Shown here: positions 26,138 through 39,600 of the stretch, piece after piece
How the letters are laid out: every line of letters starts with the position of its first letter
How positions within the stretch are numbered: the first letter of the stretch is position 1
Origin: Chrysomallon squamiferum
Taxonomy: Eukaryota; Mollusca; Gastropoda; Neomphalida; Peltospiridae
Direction of reading: 5' to 3'
DNA length: 64,000 nucleotides
Assembly: GCA_012295275.1 (NCBI GenBank)
Contig: CM022678.1
Location: 14,779,759 to 14,843,758 of the forward strand
Made by a program: the position numbers and the translations under genes
Notes under the pieces: model-generated
Told to the model about the DNA's origin: nothing
The model's input: the letters and a program-made list of their open reading frames with translations, nothing else
Databases searched by the model: none

Positions 26138-28275
26138 AGGTCTGGCAGAACAGTTAACCTAGATGGGTGTGGATTAGGGCGGTTCTAATTCTAAACTAAC
26201 GAAGATTAAGTTTCGGGGACCCAGGAGGGACCCCAGAAGCTATGTTAGTCCACATGTAAGACGCCGTGGTTAAATTCTTCAAAGATTTATGGTGATCTGT
26301 CTTGGAAGAAGCCCAATGACGAAGAAAACGGTGGTTGCACAATCCTTGTTGTTGTTTGCGAAGGGTCCCAGTAACACTTCAAGATTCAGCCCCCAAAATA
26401 TAGATCTACAACTGGTGTGGAGGAACATAGGGGTTAATGTCGTATTTAGAAGGGTGGCGGCAGTCGCTTCATCCATTGGTAACTGACAGTCTTGTTATTA
26501 TAGAGTAGGTAAATGTCCTGTTGCATTAATAAATGGTAACTGATAATGCAAATTATATATGCATGTTTTGCACATCCCCTAAAAGTTCTGATTAGTCCCT
26601 TGCTTTATTTTAAAACATAAATGCACTATTTTATTTACTTGTCAATTTAAACAAATCTTAAAATAATTTAATGTCGACTTTTGTAAAGACGCAGTAAAAT
26701 TAGATTGAAAAATTAATATTTTCTGCACAAAGCTTTGTACAATTCATATACAGTTATAGTAAGGTGTTTATATTTTACTATTTTAAATATGACGTGAAAT
26801 GTATAATAGAAATAAATAAATAAATAATAAAATATCTACATCTAAACAAAATATTTTATATTAAACTTCTACAACTAAATAGATGTCTAAAAAAAGAAAA
26901 TGTTATATATAATCATGTATGCATCTATGTATGTATGAAATAAACCTATACACTTTTTATTATTATTTTATGTTCATGATATTTTCACTTTTTAAATTTT
27001 TTTTTAATGTAACAAAAAACAAACAAAAAAATCGATAAATGAGTTGCACAGCATTGCCTCATTTTATATATATATATCAAAAAAGCACATTTATCAAAAC
27101 ATTGTGTTCACCGAAAAAAAAAAAAAAGAAGGTTTTTCTAACCTCTAACGCCACTGACTGTATGTATGTATGTACGATATACTAGTAGTATTAATATACT
27201 CACAAGCAAATTCTGATTTGAATCAGCTTCGAGCTCAAAGATATTCAGTGCGACTCGTAAGTGAACAATTACATGTATATCTAGAGTGTGACATATGTAT
27301 TTAGTTTAACTTCTGTCAACGTGGTGATACCGCAATGCGCATGACCAGTTTGCACACAAGAATACAAAAATCGATATTGTTTTCTGTGTTTCACCTTCAG
27401 CAGTGGTGATGAAATCTGAAATCGTTTATTAAGAAAACACTTTAAGAACAACAATGTTTTGTATACAGTTTTGAGTGAACAATGACAAGAAGAAGGAAAA
27501 CAACAAGAACAATAAGAACAACAACAACAACAACAATAATAATAATAATAATAATAATAGTATGGTGCCGGTAAACATAATTTAATGAGTTTATTTCTTC
27601 TTCTTTTTTCCCTTTTATTTAGTTTGCTTTTTCTTTTCTTTGTTTCTTATGTTATTTTTTGTTCAAGGAAAAAAAAAAAAAAAAAAAAAATAAAGAAATA
27701 AGAAAATCAAAGTGAAAAAGAAAAATATTATAAATTTTTTCACAATTATCTCTTATTCATTCCTACAACGATTTATATACATTACATTAAAAGCCGGAAA
27801 AATTCCATAGCTTATGACTGTGAAACATAAATTAGAATTCTTGACTTTATTTATTGCAATGTTTTTAATTTAGTGTAGTTTATATGTGTTTTGGGGACTG
27901 AGTTAGATGTTATTATTATTAAGATTATGATTATGATTATTATTATTTTAAAAGACAATCTATTTTTTTTATAAATAATTTTTTATAACATTTTTTAACA
28001 TATATTTCACTTGTAGAATTAAATTAAAAAAATGTTCTGTTTAATACTTTACATTTTATTATTACTTTATTTATTTTTATTATACATATTACATCGTTTT
28101 TCAAATGATAATACAGAAACATCTTACTAATTGTGTAAAAATTGTACACAGCTTGGTAGAGAAAAATTTAATTTTCAAATCTGATTTTTACCACGTCATT
28201 GCTAAATTTTACATTAAATTGGTTTTAATAGTTCAATTATAAAATGTGTATTTTATGTAAACAGTAAATTCACTT

Positions 28276-29335
28276 TTAACGAATGTTAGAAGAGTTAATG
28301 AGATGGGTGGTGTTGTATACCGATTCAGTGTCAGGCTCCACTGGTGTGGTGCACAAGAGAAGAATGTCATTTAGGTGGCGGTCAGAGAGTTGCGAGCGGA
28401 GGCGATACTTTGTATATTGCATTTTCGAGAACAGTTGTTCACAGCAAAATGTACTTCCGAACATAGCTACAATGCGCTGAACATTGCCTATCTACCAACT
28501 CCATCTGCAAGGAAGCTGAAGAATCATCGACTGGGATTTCAAAAGGGGCACTGCAGAAAGCCATTTTGAATTTGTAACATTATCAGCATCTTCTCGTGAT
28601 GAAAGGTGAACATTTCTTGATGCAGGTCCCACACACGAGACAGCATGGATCGATGACTCAGCCAGCGCACTTCAGAAAAGTAGAGCAGGTCACCGTAGTT
28701 TGCATTCACTTCATCCATCAGTACCTGGAATTGGCGATGTTTCAGTCTGTGAGAAAGTATGGAACTGACAACCTTCACTACAACTGACATGTCATTAACG
28801 AAATTTCCAATCATTGCCGGTGCACCATCAGTTGTTATTCTTACAAGATGGAAGAGATCAAGGGAGTGATGCTCCACACGCTGAAGTAAAGCCCTGAACA
28901 TGACTTTTCCACTGGTGGTGCCATATGTTGAAACAATCTCCACGAACTCTTCACGCACCTCGAGGGCAGAAGTGACACCACGTATGAAAACAGCCAGTTG
29001 GGATGTCTTTCATATCAGTGCTCTCATCAAGAATAAGAGGGAAAGCGACAAAGGTCGAGCACTTATTCTTTAATGAGTCTTGCACACTGTCTGACATCTC
29101 CTCAACATGACGAGAATAGTACGAGATGACAGATACATATTCTCCTCGATATTCTGGGCAGACAAAATTCACCACAGTCATGAGACACTCTTTAACAAAG
29201 TCTTCAGAAATGGCTTCATCCGTTGGAAAGGAGTAGTGAAACTTCGTAACTGGCTCGTGTGACTTTTTCATGCCGAGATTTCTGTTTACCAAGCATCAAA
29301 GTGCCCTCGTAGAGATTGCCTGACAGTTTTGTGAT
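28276..29335 (-). pseudogene. hAT-superfamily transposase remnant (GTF2IRD2/ZBED-like), disabled
   Basis: Several minus-strand frames align in order with the hAT transposases that gave rise to GTF2IRD2 and ZBED proteins. Seen are RASYEVSLLLSN and FVKECLMTVVNFVCPEY (about 29290-29170), the catalytic-region LILDESTD (about 29030), AVFIRGVTSALEVREEF, ITTDGAPAMIGN, SEVRWLSHRSMLSRVWDL (about 28665), then QMELVDRQC and the dimerisation segment MFGSTFCCEQLFSKM (28464 downwards). The frame changes at least three times (about 29225, about 29005, about 28545), and the part normally lying between QMELVD and MFGST is missing. It cannot make an intact enzyme. It would have come from an element carrying a DD-E type transposase. 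Confidence 0.85.
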
Positions 29336-29589
29336 GGCAGAAGTTAGCTTGGTTCAATTCGCCCGTGTGTGTAATTGAGACAGGATGCATATTTTGAACT
29401 GAGCGAAGCAAGCAGCCATTCAGAATTCGGATGCAGGCACTATCGATTGGAAGAGCGCCTTCGAGACGCCTTAAATTTTAAACTTTCGTGCGACTTGAAT
29501 AAAAAGTAGCTGTGTCAACTGACTTTATTTCATTGACTTTTATTTTGCTGTCTCGCAGACCTGACGGATGGCAATGTTAATTGGTAACA

Positions 29590-29641
29590 GTTTGGCGGGC
29601 CAGACAATAAACCTTCGCGGGCCGGAATTTACCCGCCCCTG
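29590..29641 (-). mobile_element. Probable 5' terminal end of the hAT element
   Basis: Read on the minus strand from 29641, the sequence starts CAGGGGCGGG and continues with TAAATTCCGGCCCGC, the form common at hAT/Charlie ends, on the 5' side of the transposase. The opposite end was not found near 28.26 kb, so the element looks truncated at its 3' side. Confidence 0.5.
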
Positions 29642-29849
29642 ACCTACTGTGTAATTGATTCCGTGATTGTCAATCACAAACTGATCGAGAGACCGCCCCC
29701 TTCGTCACCTTTGACTACATCACTAACCCCCTGTATTCGTTCACACCCATCTAGGTTAATATTCTGCCAGACCAGACAATATAGTAGCAGTTTAACAATA
29801 CACTTATTATTATTTTAAAAATCAGTTCTATTTCTCTCTCTCTGTGTCT

Positions 29850-29891
<42 letters not shown>

Positions 29892-30443
29892 GTATGTATA
29901 TTAAAATAAATAATTTTCGTCTTTTATCACTTTACAAACTTTAATTTAGGTACAAATACATTAAATTAATTGTATCACAAGAATACTAATAATTACATTG
30001 AACAGTTTATCGCTGTATTCGTGTCTAAGTCACCCTACTGCTTTTTCACACTTGTAACACATTCCAGTCATATGAGTAACTGTAGTTCAAGTGATGAAAA
30101 TGTATTATGGATTAATGGATTAGAACAGTATGTTCATATAGAAATGCATTATAAAACATAAAACTTAAATTGTGACCAAAACCCATCTTAATAGTCAAAT
30201 ATTGTTTTTTTGTTGTTTTATTTTTTGTCTAATATTTTTTCATTTAAAAAATTCTAAAATCATTAACAATCTCATTTGCAAGTATAACTGTTTATAACTG
30301 TATGTAAGAACTGTTTTAAAGAGTTTTGCATAAACGTCAGGCATATGTAGATGTAAATCACTTAAGCGTAGCAACACACGAACTCCAGTTAATAGAAAAA
30401 TACATTGATATATTGAAATTAATATATGTAAAGGATTGAAAAG

Positions 30444-30446
<3 letters not shown>

Positions 30447-30527
<81 letters not shown>
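30447..30527. repeat. (GA)n microsatellite
   Basis: Uninterrupted GA dinucleotide, about 40 units. Confidence 0.95.
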
Positions 30528-30529
<2 letters not shown>

Positions 30530-30842
30530 GTTACCAGTTACGTCAAAAAAAATATATTTAAAAAAAATAATAATAATAAAATTTAAAAAAACCAAACAAA
30601 AAAGAACAAACGAAGAACACATAAAAAAATCTGATTTTAAGTTTTTATTTCCCCAAATACTCATAGATTTAATATCATTTACTGAAAAATGATTTCATAA
30701 CAAATATTTTATGTTTTATGACAAAACTGACCTAATATTATATACATGCGTCTGGGTGTATGTATGTTATGTGTGTCTGTGTCTGACACACTATAAAAAT
30801 AAAAAATAAAATAAATAAATAACAGTACTACTAATACTACTA

Positions 30843-30845
30843 ATA

Positions 30846-30942
<97 letters not shown>

Positions 30943-30943
30943 G
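30843..30943. repeat. (AAT)n microsatellite
   Basis: About 33 units, pure apart from the GATAATGATAATG lead-in. Confidence 0.95.
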
Positions 30944-31845
30944 GTAAATAAATAAATATCTTAAAAAAATTAAGGAGCCCTAAATAAAATAAATTGATGA
31001 CTGCTGAAACAAAAATGAATCCATGAAATATAAAAGTGTATAATATGGCAGAGTCTTCGAAACTTCTTCAAGTCTTAGTTAAATTTACCTCATTACTGAC
31101 AACGTGGATGTTTTTATACTAGTAAAAATAATATTAATCCAATTAGTCTAAAAGGGAATGAGTACATCCTGCAATCAAACACAATTCAAAAAATATATAT
31201 TTTCTATATACAAATAATAATGATAAAAACATAAAAAAATAAAAAAAATAACAACAATAAATAAAACTGCTTCAAAAGAAATAATTGACATTTTTAACCT
31301 AGGGCCTATTTTATTGACAAAATTTAATATCTGTTAAAACTGTTTAGATTTTAAGTGTAAAATCAACATAAATCAAAAACTGCTTTGTTATTAAAGTTTG
31401 TTAAGTGTCACTAGTTAAAGCTGCTTTTGATTATATATATATATAAACAAATCTGTTAACCCAGTCTTCCTACTCCATCTACCTTCTACTTACCAAAGCA
31501 ATTAATAATTTAAATTAGCAAAATAATACATAATCAAGTCAAAATTGAATTACTTGAAACTTATCACAAAGCAGAAACTGATTTAACAAACAAGAAAAAA
31601 ATAAAAAATAAAAAATAAAAATAAAATTATGCATCCTTCAGAATTAAGAAATAGGATAAAATTAATAACTAAGTTTTACTGGTCACAAATGTAATCATTC
31701 AAACTGTTTTCAATGATATCACTATTTTATGTGATACAAAGTGGGTATTTTATTTCTCTACAGAGGTTAATTTGGCAAATGATATAGATGCACATGGCAA
31801 ACCATGACTTTCTTTTGAAAACACACAGAGACACATGCACCCACC

Positions 31846-31907
<62 letters not shown>

Positions 31908-32970
31908 TGAAAAATAACTAATGTCATGTGAAAACAAAGTGAAGAAATTATTTGAATAGTAATGAAAATTAGTAAACAATATTTTTCCACTTAATGGGTA
32001 TGAACATGCTGTAAACATATGCAGTATTCCAGTAAGTCAAAAAGAAACATTCAATTGCAGAAAAATGTTTGCCAGATCTTTAAAATTAAACATGAAAAAT
32101 CAGTAAATTTTGTTTCTCAAATTAGAAATTCAGATGCGCATTAAAAGAAATCATTCATAATTGTTAATCATGTATTTTCTGTGGTGTGTATTTTTAGCAA
32201 AACACCATATGTGTATATATGTATGTACAATATTATAGATATTATTAAGGCTTTTTTACAATTCAGTCAATATAAGATCCTTTATTAAGGAAAAAAAAAA
32301 CTTTGACTAATAATTAAAGAGGAGTAACTACTGCCAAACTGAGCTGACTGTTTTTGATCATACTTATCCCCCATAAATAGTAAAATACATACCATGCTCT
32401 TTGATAAAGCAGATTTGGAGACTGATTGTTTTGAGAAATATTTTACAATGAAAAATCACTGGTTTTTGTGAATTTGTTGACAAAAATAGAAAACGAAGAG
32501 AATTTAATGTTTGTGAGGAAGCAGACAACGAAAGTGAAATATTTGAAGAAAATGGATGGGTACAAGAGAGGTCAAGTACAACGTTTGACAGTCATCAGCA
32601 ATTACATAATAAAATAAATAAAAATAAATAATTTCAAAATTATTCAAATGATATGATAAATAGAAAATTGCCAACATTTTCTTTTATAATTTTGTTTTGA
32701 AAACAATATAATAAAATATAAAACAATTTATTAAAAAAAATTAAAAAAATGTCTTAGAACTGGAATTTATAAGAATCATTTTTTTAAATTAATAAATGGC
32801 CCATAAAAACATAAAGAAGAAAATGGACAGAGAAAGACAAAGAATACACAAGTAACCTGAAGATTATAAAAAGTAATAAAAAACAAAACCAAAAAAATAA
32901 CCCAAACAACATTAGATAATAAACCCTCTTATTAGTTTACACATAAAAAAACAGTATTTACATGTTTGTG

Positions 32971-35109
32971 TCAAGACAATTTAACTGCAACTAAATGTGA
33001 GTCTCTTTTGTTTGATTTCATTTCCTGTTTCTTTCTCTGCTGCTCTAAACTTCTCTCCTGTCTCTCCAGTCGACGCTTTTCTCTGATTGCTTCCTCAGCC
33101 TGCCACGACAAGTCTTCAGCCATCTCCTCGGACCAAGCATTCCCCGCCTCTTCCCACGAACCCAGCTCAGACCCCTGCAATACAGTACATCTGTGTATGT
33201 GTGTGTGTGTGTGTGTGTGTATAGAGAGAGAGAGAGACAGATACAAACACACACAATTTTTATATATATATATATAAAAAATTCAACATTTATGTAATAC
33301 CTATAAAACACTATATTTTAATATTTAAATAAACTATGATAAAGTTACATTACTGATTTTTAATAATAACATTATCATAATAGCTATATTTTAATAAATA
33401 AATAAATGAACTATTATAAAGATATATTACTGATTTTTAATAGGAAAGAAAAAAATTGTTAATGTTATTTTAATGGCTATAACACTGTATTTTAATATTT
33501 AAATAAACTACCATAAAGTTACATTACTGATTTTTATAGGAAAGAAAACTTTTTTTTAACATTATTGTAATGGCTATAAGAAACTATATTTTAATATTTA
33601 AGTCACAGTGAAGATACATTATTCATTTCTACAGGAAAGAAAACGTTAACACACTATAAAGAACAGCTGCTACTCACCACCAGCGGCACCTCTGTATCAG
33701 CCGCCAGTCTCATAGATATAGCAGATTTGTTGATTTCTTCCTCCACTTTTCTCTTCAGTTTTATCTAAGATGACATTAAACACTGTTAACATGAATCACA
33801 TCCTTTAATTAGTATATCTATGTAAAAATATATTAAACACAATCTCTGCTTGCAAAACAATTACAAAAAAAAACAAAAAAAAACAAACACTGAAACATCC
33901 TAATATAAATATAAAAACAAAATACAAATAAGCCAAAATCCCACAACCAACCCCATAAAAACAAAATAGAGAATGTTTCAATACTGTTTTTAAGATCAAC
34001 ACACTATCATGGAAATTTTAAAATGTTTAATCATTTTACTTAGTTACATCCTCAATATTAAGATAAAATAATTTTTCTTTTTAAGTAATCAGCTTTGTAA
34101 GGAAGTACTTAGCAGTAGAAATAAGTAATATAAATAAAAAATATCATATATTTATACAGTCATTTCTTATCTAGAACACAGTAACATAAATAATTTGCTG
34201 ACATTAATGAAACAATATTTTAATTTATTACTATTGTTTATTTATTTTGGAAATATTAAATTTCACACTAAACTGATGAATGAAACTTCTTTTAAATTTT
34301 TATTCATACAAGTAAATACAAAAAGAGACCAAACCTTTGCAGCCTTTTTAAATTCAGGCTGCATGTCACCAAAAAAGTCGACATCATCGTCTGAATCAAC
34401 ATTTTCCTTTGCTTGTCGATTTGCATATTGCTGAGTTTGTCGACTGAGTCTGTGTTGAGATTGCTCCTCTGTACCCCACGTATCCCAGGGCTGAAATTCT
34501 GGCTGTTAAAACAAAAAATCACAATCCTTATTACCAACAAATCTTTATTTTTTTAATTTTATTTACTTATTTTTGCTAGCTAACACATTAATAATAATAC
34601 AAAGTAAAGTAAAAATAGTTAATAAAGTTTAATAAATTTATTAAATCTTAAATTAATTCGAAATTAGCATTATAAATGTTTTTACTATTATTATTTGATG
34701 AGATTATTAGAATCTAGTATTTGTGTAATAAGAGAGCAATATATTCATAAAAAACCCAGATATATTAAACTAGTTTTCAGAAATAATTAATTATATATGC
34801 ATATCTGTACAAGTAGGAAATAATTTATGAAACTAGTAAAACAGAAACACACTGAATGTTAGTCCGCAAAATAAGAATGACTGAAAATTAATATTCAGAA
34901 AAGATAGTTCTGTAAATTCATACCTCTGTGATGGACACTGTCTGGACAGCGGTCATGTCAATGGATGTTGAGAAGTGGTCATTTAGCGTCTCAGCAACAT
35001 CAGACAGCGAATTTTTGCGTCTTTTACATATTAATTTTTTCACTGGTGAAAACAGTTTGAAGACAGAACTAAAAATAAACTTAATAATATTCCAAACAAC
35101 TTTAATCAT
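32971..35109 (-). CDS. EBAG9: EBAG9 (RCAS1) homologue, complete
   Basis: Four coding exons, all phase 0: 35109-34924 (62 codons), 34502-34335 (56), 33764-33678 (29) and 33174-32971 (67 plus stop). The total is 214 residues; the human protein has 213. The N-terminus has a hydrophobic segment (residues about 3-20, VVWNIIKFIFSSVFKLF) followed by KKLICKRRK, matching the membrane anchor and basic boundary of EBAG9. The C-terminus (SELGSWEEAGNAW, LSWQAEEAIREK, EQQRKK, ending VAVKLS) matches the conserved coiled-coil end, including the terminal VKLS. EBAG9 is a Golgi/secretory-pathway membrane protein reported to modulate vesicle trafficking and regulated secretion. A possible AATAAA (minus) lies at 32732-32727. 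The gene is head-to-head with the LKAAEAR1-like gene. Confidence 0.96.
33300..33650. repeat. Tandem repeat of about 70-100 bp in the last EBAG9 intron
   Basis: Four units carrying CTATATTTTAATATTTAAAT, ATAAAGTTACATTACTGATT and TAGGAAAGAAA blocks start near 33311, 33382, 33484 and 33584. They show about 80-90 percent identity with small length changes. Confidence 0.75.
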
Positions 35110-35152
35110 TCTTGCAAGTTAGCTTTATCTGTCCACATATCTGTGATGCTGC
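35106..35152 (-). promoter_or_regulatory. EBAG9 acceptor with short uORF whose stop overlaps the start codon
   Basis: An acceptor (TTTTAATTGCAG) lies near 35152. A 10-codon uORF starts at 35138 (MWTDKANLQE) and its TGA overlaps the main ATG as GAATGATT. Such an overlap could allow reinitiation. The upstream ATG context (AGATATGT) is moderate. Confidence 0.5.
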
Positions 35153-35689
35153 AATTAAAATAAAAATAAGAAATAAAGTATTATCTTTATTAAAACAATA
35201 TTCCAACATCTGAATTTTAATTTGTATCAATTTAATAAAGTATTTGCTTCAATTTTCAAACTCATTAATATTTATTATAATCACTAACAGTAACAGACAA
35301 ATCATTTTAAAAAACATAACTGTATAAAGGATTTTGGGGTTCACATAGTACATATACGTTTGAAACACCTTGTGATTTTTACCACATACTTTGAAAGTAG
35401 TAATAATAATATGTTTCATCACTAATCATAATTTAATTAATATAATACGGTCATATGATGTTTATCATTTATCTTTAAATTTGATCAGTCTCTGAATATG
35501 TGCTTTTTTTGGTTATCACAGAAGTTAACCTTGTGTTTTGAACTAGAGAATATCTTACTACATAAAATTGTGATATCAAATAAATTTTATTTTACATTTT
35601 TAAATGCTAGATAAAAAAGATATGATACGCTAATGTAACAATGTTGTAACAGTAAACCTAAATTAGTAAATATGTTTACCCCATTCGCT

Positions 35690-36156
35690 GATTCGGAAGT
35701 GGTCGTTCACAAACGATTCAGTTTCTCGACTAAATTCTTCCTTTAATTGGTGCTTTCTTGATTAAAGATAGTATAGTTAATACATATTTAGAATATCGTA
35801 AATTACAAAACTTAACTCGCACACTATTGTCGTGTAATGTCCAAAATTATGTATGAAGAGCTAACGGAAGGGACATAACTTTTGCAGAACAGTCGCATTG
35901 TTGTACCTCATCAGCTGCATGAAGGAAGAAAGAGGGCCTTTTTAATAATCTTTGACTGGATTGTACAATATTACATTTTGAGTTATTTCCCCAACTCTTA
36001 ATCATACTGATTAATTTATTTGTGATAAAAGTAAAAAATAAACTTATTGGGGGCATTGGACAAATGCTGGTGACACGTTTCCATTTCTGATTGTCACTGT
36101 GACATTACGAATGCTTCGAATAAAAAGTTGTCTCGATTACAACTGATGTCAAGGAG

Positions 36157-36206
<50 letters not shown>

Positions 36207-36681
36207 TAATATTATTGCCTTTCTTAGCCATCAAGAAAGTGCGTGTGTTTTAGTAAAGGAATTTTGAAGTGTATCATTGCCTTTGGACATAAATTAAAAA
36301 TATATTCCAAGTTATCTTCTATTTTAATTTATTTATTAACAATGACACGTCGACAACAATAAAATGATAACTTGGAAGCATGAAGTATTATTAGACAATT
36401 TTATTTGTAGCTACAGGTACATTTTCATTTAAAGAAACGAAAGAAAACTGTAAATTTAAACATTTTTAATGTACAACATCAACAATAATCTTTATCAACA
36501 ACAATAACAATAACAATAACAATAACAATAACAATAACAATAATAATAATAATAATAACGTATCCGCATTTGTGACCTATCTAGCAGAAGCACTATGGAC
36601 ACTGAAACGAAAATAGTCACGTGAGTGTATGCTAGACAACCAAAACAATATGGAAACATCGTAGCGGTTGTCTTTTTGATA
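35690..36681. promoter_or_regulatory. Shared intergenic/promoter region between EBAG9 and LKAAEAR1
   Basis: Divergent genes leave about 1 kb. A minus-strand donor-like AATGGG/GTAAAC near 35680 with CACTTCCGAA (ETS-type) just upstream suggests a 5'UTR exon of EBAG9. (AAT)n lies at 36158-36206 and (AAC)n-(AAT)n at 36505-36558. No TATA box is evident. Confidence 0.35.
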
Positions 36682-39600
36682 ATGGAGGTTTGTTTACAAA
36701 CACATATATATATATATATATATACATATATTTTTTTTGTATCGCTGCTTACATTAATAAATACGCTTTTCTTTGATTCAATTATTATTGTATATTACCC
36801 ATTCAAGAAAGTTTTATTTTGTAAAAGATATTTGAATAATATGCGAAATTATAAGCTAGCAGTATTGGTTTCCGTTAATACCATGATTACAAGATAGCAT
36901 ACTTAAACAATAATTATTGTTTTAAACGTTGTTTAATATAACTGACAGTAAGATTAGAAATCATTGTCATTATTTACTGTAGCATTTGCTTCATTAATTT
37001 AAAGGATACAAAAGTTTAAAAAAATTCTGTTATAAATCATTATTTACACTGTCAAACATTTAATTACATGTACCTTGTTTTTGTTTGTAAATGTTTGAGG
37101 TTTTATACTATTATGTTAGCCATTTCAAAAAGTTTGTAATTTATTAGTAAAATATTCTTCAGAGTGCTCTCTATTTGATTAAAGAGAAAAACATAGTAGA
37201 CAATTAAATTTAGAGCATTTAAATAATCTCCTATAAATATATTGGCCATTGTTTTTTGGAACAGTTTAATTTAATTTTTCTTTCTGATTTATTATCTTCA
37301 TTATGTTTATCTATCATATATCTCTGTCTGTCTGTCCGTCTGTCATTGATATATACTAAATCTTCATTTACATACATACATATGTACATATTTATGGGAA
37401 TCCTGACATAAAATTGTCTTAAAACTGAGTATTTTGGTCATTATTATTATTATTTTTTAAATTGTTATTACATTTATTTATTGCTACTTTGGTTCATTTT
37501 TTTTCTTTGATAAAATTTGATTATTTTATTTAACATAACGATAATTAGTTTAATAAGAGCTAGTGACTTCTTATAATAATTAATTATAACATGAATTAAT
37601 GTCTTGTTAATGCACTTACTTTATTTTTTATTTGTATTAAAATTAATATGCAGTCCTTTAACTGTGCTGTACTGTTATGTTTAAATTAATTAATTAAATT
37701 ATTTATTATTATTGTTATTATTTATAAGACTAAAAATATATATTTTTTTTACAGGAATCAACTGCATCAGTTAAAAATTTTAACAATGAGAGATCACCAC
37801 AAAGAACACGAAAAAAGCTCACAGCTGCAGAGCTTAAAAAGATGCCATTGCAACAAAAAAGCAGATACCTTGCTGTGAGTAGCTATTTCAGCTGTTTCAA
37901 CTTGCTATACATTTCATGGTTTGCAGTATTTTCTTAATTTAATGCCAGTTTTTATTTATTATAACTTATAACTGTTATTTATATAAAATAAATTTCTTTA
38001 ATGGAAATGTTATTAATTTTAAAATTTAATTTTAAAATGGAACTTTTTTTTTAAAATACTGTCTCTTTATTATTATATTTTTGTTTTTTCAGTATGAAGA
38101 ACCTCCAAAACATATTATTGAAGCTCAGAAAATGACCATGAAGAGACTTAAAGAACTGAAGAATAAAGAACTTCAGTAATTAAATGAAAATTATTAAAGT
38201 TGTTTCAGTAAATGTTTGTTAAATTAAAATAAATATTTTGCAAAATCATTACAAATTAATGAACATAAAACATCTTAATAATGCTTAACTACTTATTGAG
38301 AAGGTCAGGATGATACAAAAAGACAAAAACAATCTTCACGGTTTCACACTGTTGTTTTTATCATTGTCACATAGTGAGACTTCAATCAATTACTGTCACA
38401 GATTGACTTGTCATTTACTGTCATATTGGTATTTTCAGAGAGACAGCGCCACCTTCAGAAGATGAAATTTTAGACAAAGAAAAACATGCAAAGCTCATAG
38501 GACAGCTGAAGTAAGATTTATATTTAATCTGTTTATGTCTGTGAATCAGACAATAAAATTTAGTGTTCTTATATAATTTCTTATGTTTGTGAAGATCCAC
38601 AATGATTATTTTGTAGAGGTTATTTACATGCTAAATAAAATAATTCTGGTTAATATTTGAATAGTTTAGAATGATTTTTCTTGAAGAACAAGTAACAGTA
38701 ACAGCACAAGTAAATAAATAAAACCTGAAAAATATATAAAGTTATTTAAAATATTAAAAATCTGGACACTGAATTGTTATAGAAGTTATTTGTAAAGTTT
38801 ATTCTTTGAGAGTGGTGCTTTAACTACATTAAACAAAACAAACAACATGACAGATTTTTATGCAACAGTCATTCATAAATATCTGATTCATGCAATAACA
38901 TTTTGTCTTTGTCTCTCTATGTGAACAAATACAGATTGACTGATAAATAATGTAATAAACCATTCTATTTCAGAGCTGTCTCTCTATGTGAATAAATACA
39001 GACTAACTGATAAATAATGTAATAAACCCTTTTATTTCAGAGCTGCAGAATCGAGAAACAGATTACGAATTATGAGACTGAGATATCAAGCAAACAGAGT
39101 AAGTAATTATTTAATATACAATTTTAATTTCATTTTAGTTATCCTTACAATGATGTTCTTTTCATTTAAACTGTTTTTTCCAATGAAACCATCTGTTTAA
39201 AAAATAATAAGCTAAAAATGAAAATATATCTCTGTGCTGTATTGTTATAATTTCAATTCATAAAGCATAGCTCTAAACGTGAATTCTTTTCAACTGCAAA
39301 CAGGCTCAGGAGATAACTCATTTGATATCATGTCAGCCGATTGCTTTGAAAGCTGTTCGACTCCAAGCTTTAGTGCCACCCTACCCAGAACCAATAGACG
39401 AGGGAGATAAACTTGAAAAACTTGATGTGAGTATAATAAAACAAGAAACAACTCTAAGTAAAAAGTGTTAAAAGTTTTATTATTTTTAAGTAGTATCTAA
39501 GAAAAACGGGATGTCTTTCGATAGCATTAATTTCCTGATAAACAAACTTCTATCAGGCAGTGCCTGGAGGTAAAGTGAATGACAAAAATACAGGTGATAT

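Larger units (their letters stand above)
26138..29774. mobile_element. Transposon remnant bounded by about 30-bp terminal inverted repeats
   Basis: The left end (26138-26170) reads CAGGTCTGGCAGAA and then TTAACCTAGATGGGTGTG. The right end (29742-29773) is its reverse complement apart from a few differences. Flanks CTATATAG (left) and CAATATAG (right) could be an 8-bp target duplication with one mismatch, as in hAT elements. The interior holds an unexplained GC-richer block (26160-26490), AT-rich filler with simple repeats (26500-28260), and the hAT transposase remnant. The hAT end at 29641 lies inside these repeats, so this may be one element inserted in another. Confidence 0.55.
29775..32726. 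other. Intergenic stretch dominated by microsatellites
   Basis: (CA)n at about 29852-29883, (GA)n at about 30447-30527, (AAT)n at about 30843-30943 and CA/GA at about 31835-31905, in AT-rich sequence. No exon could be supported. Long leucine/serine frames on the minus strand are translations of the GA tracts. Confidence 0.55.
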
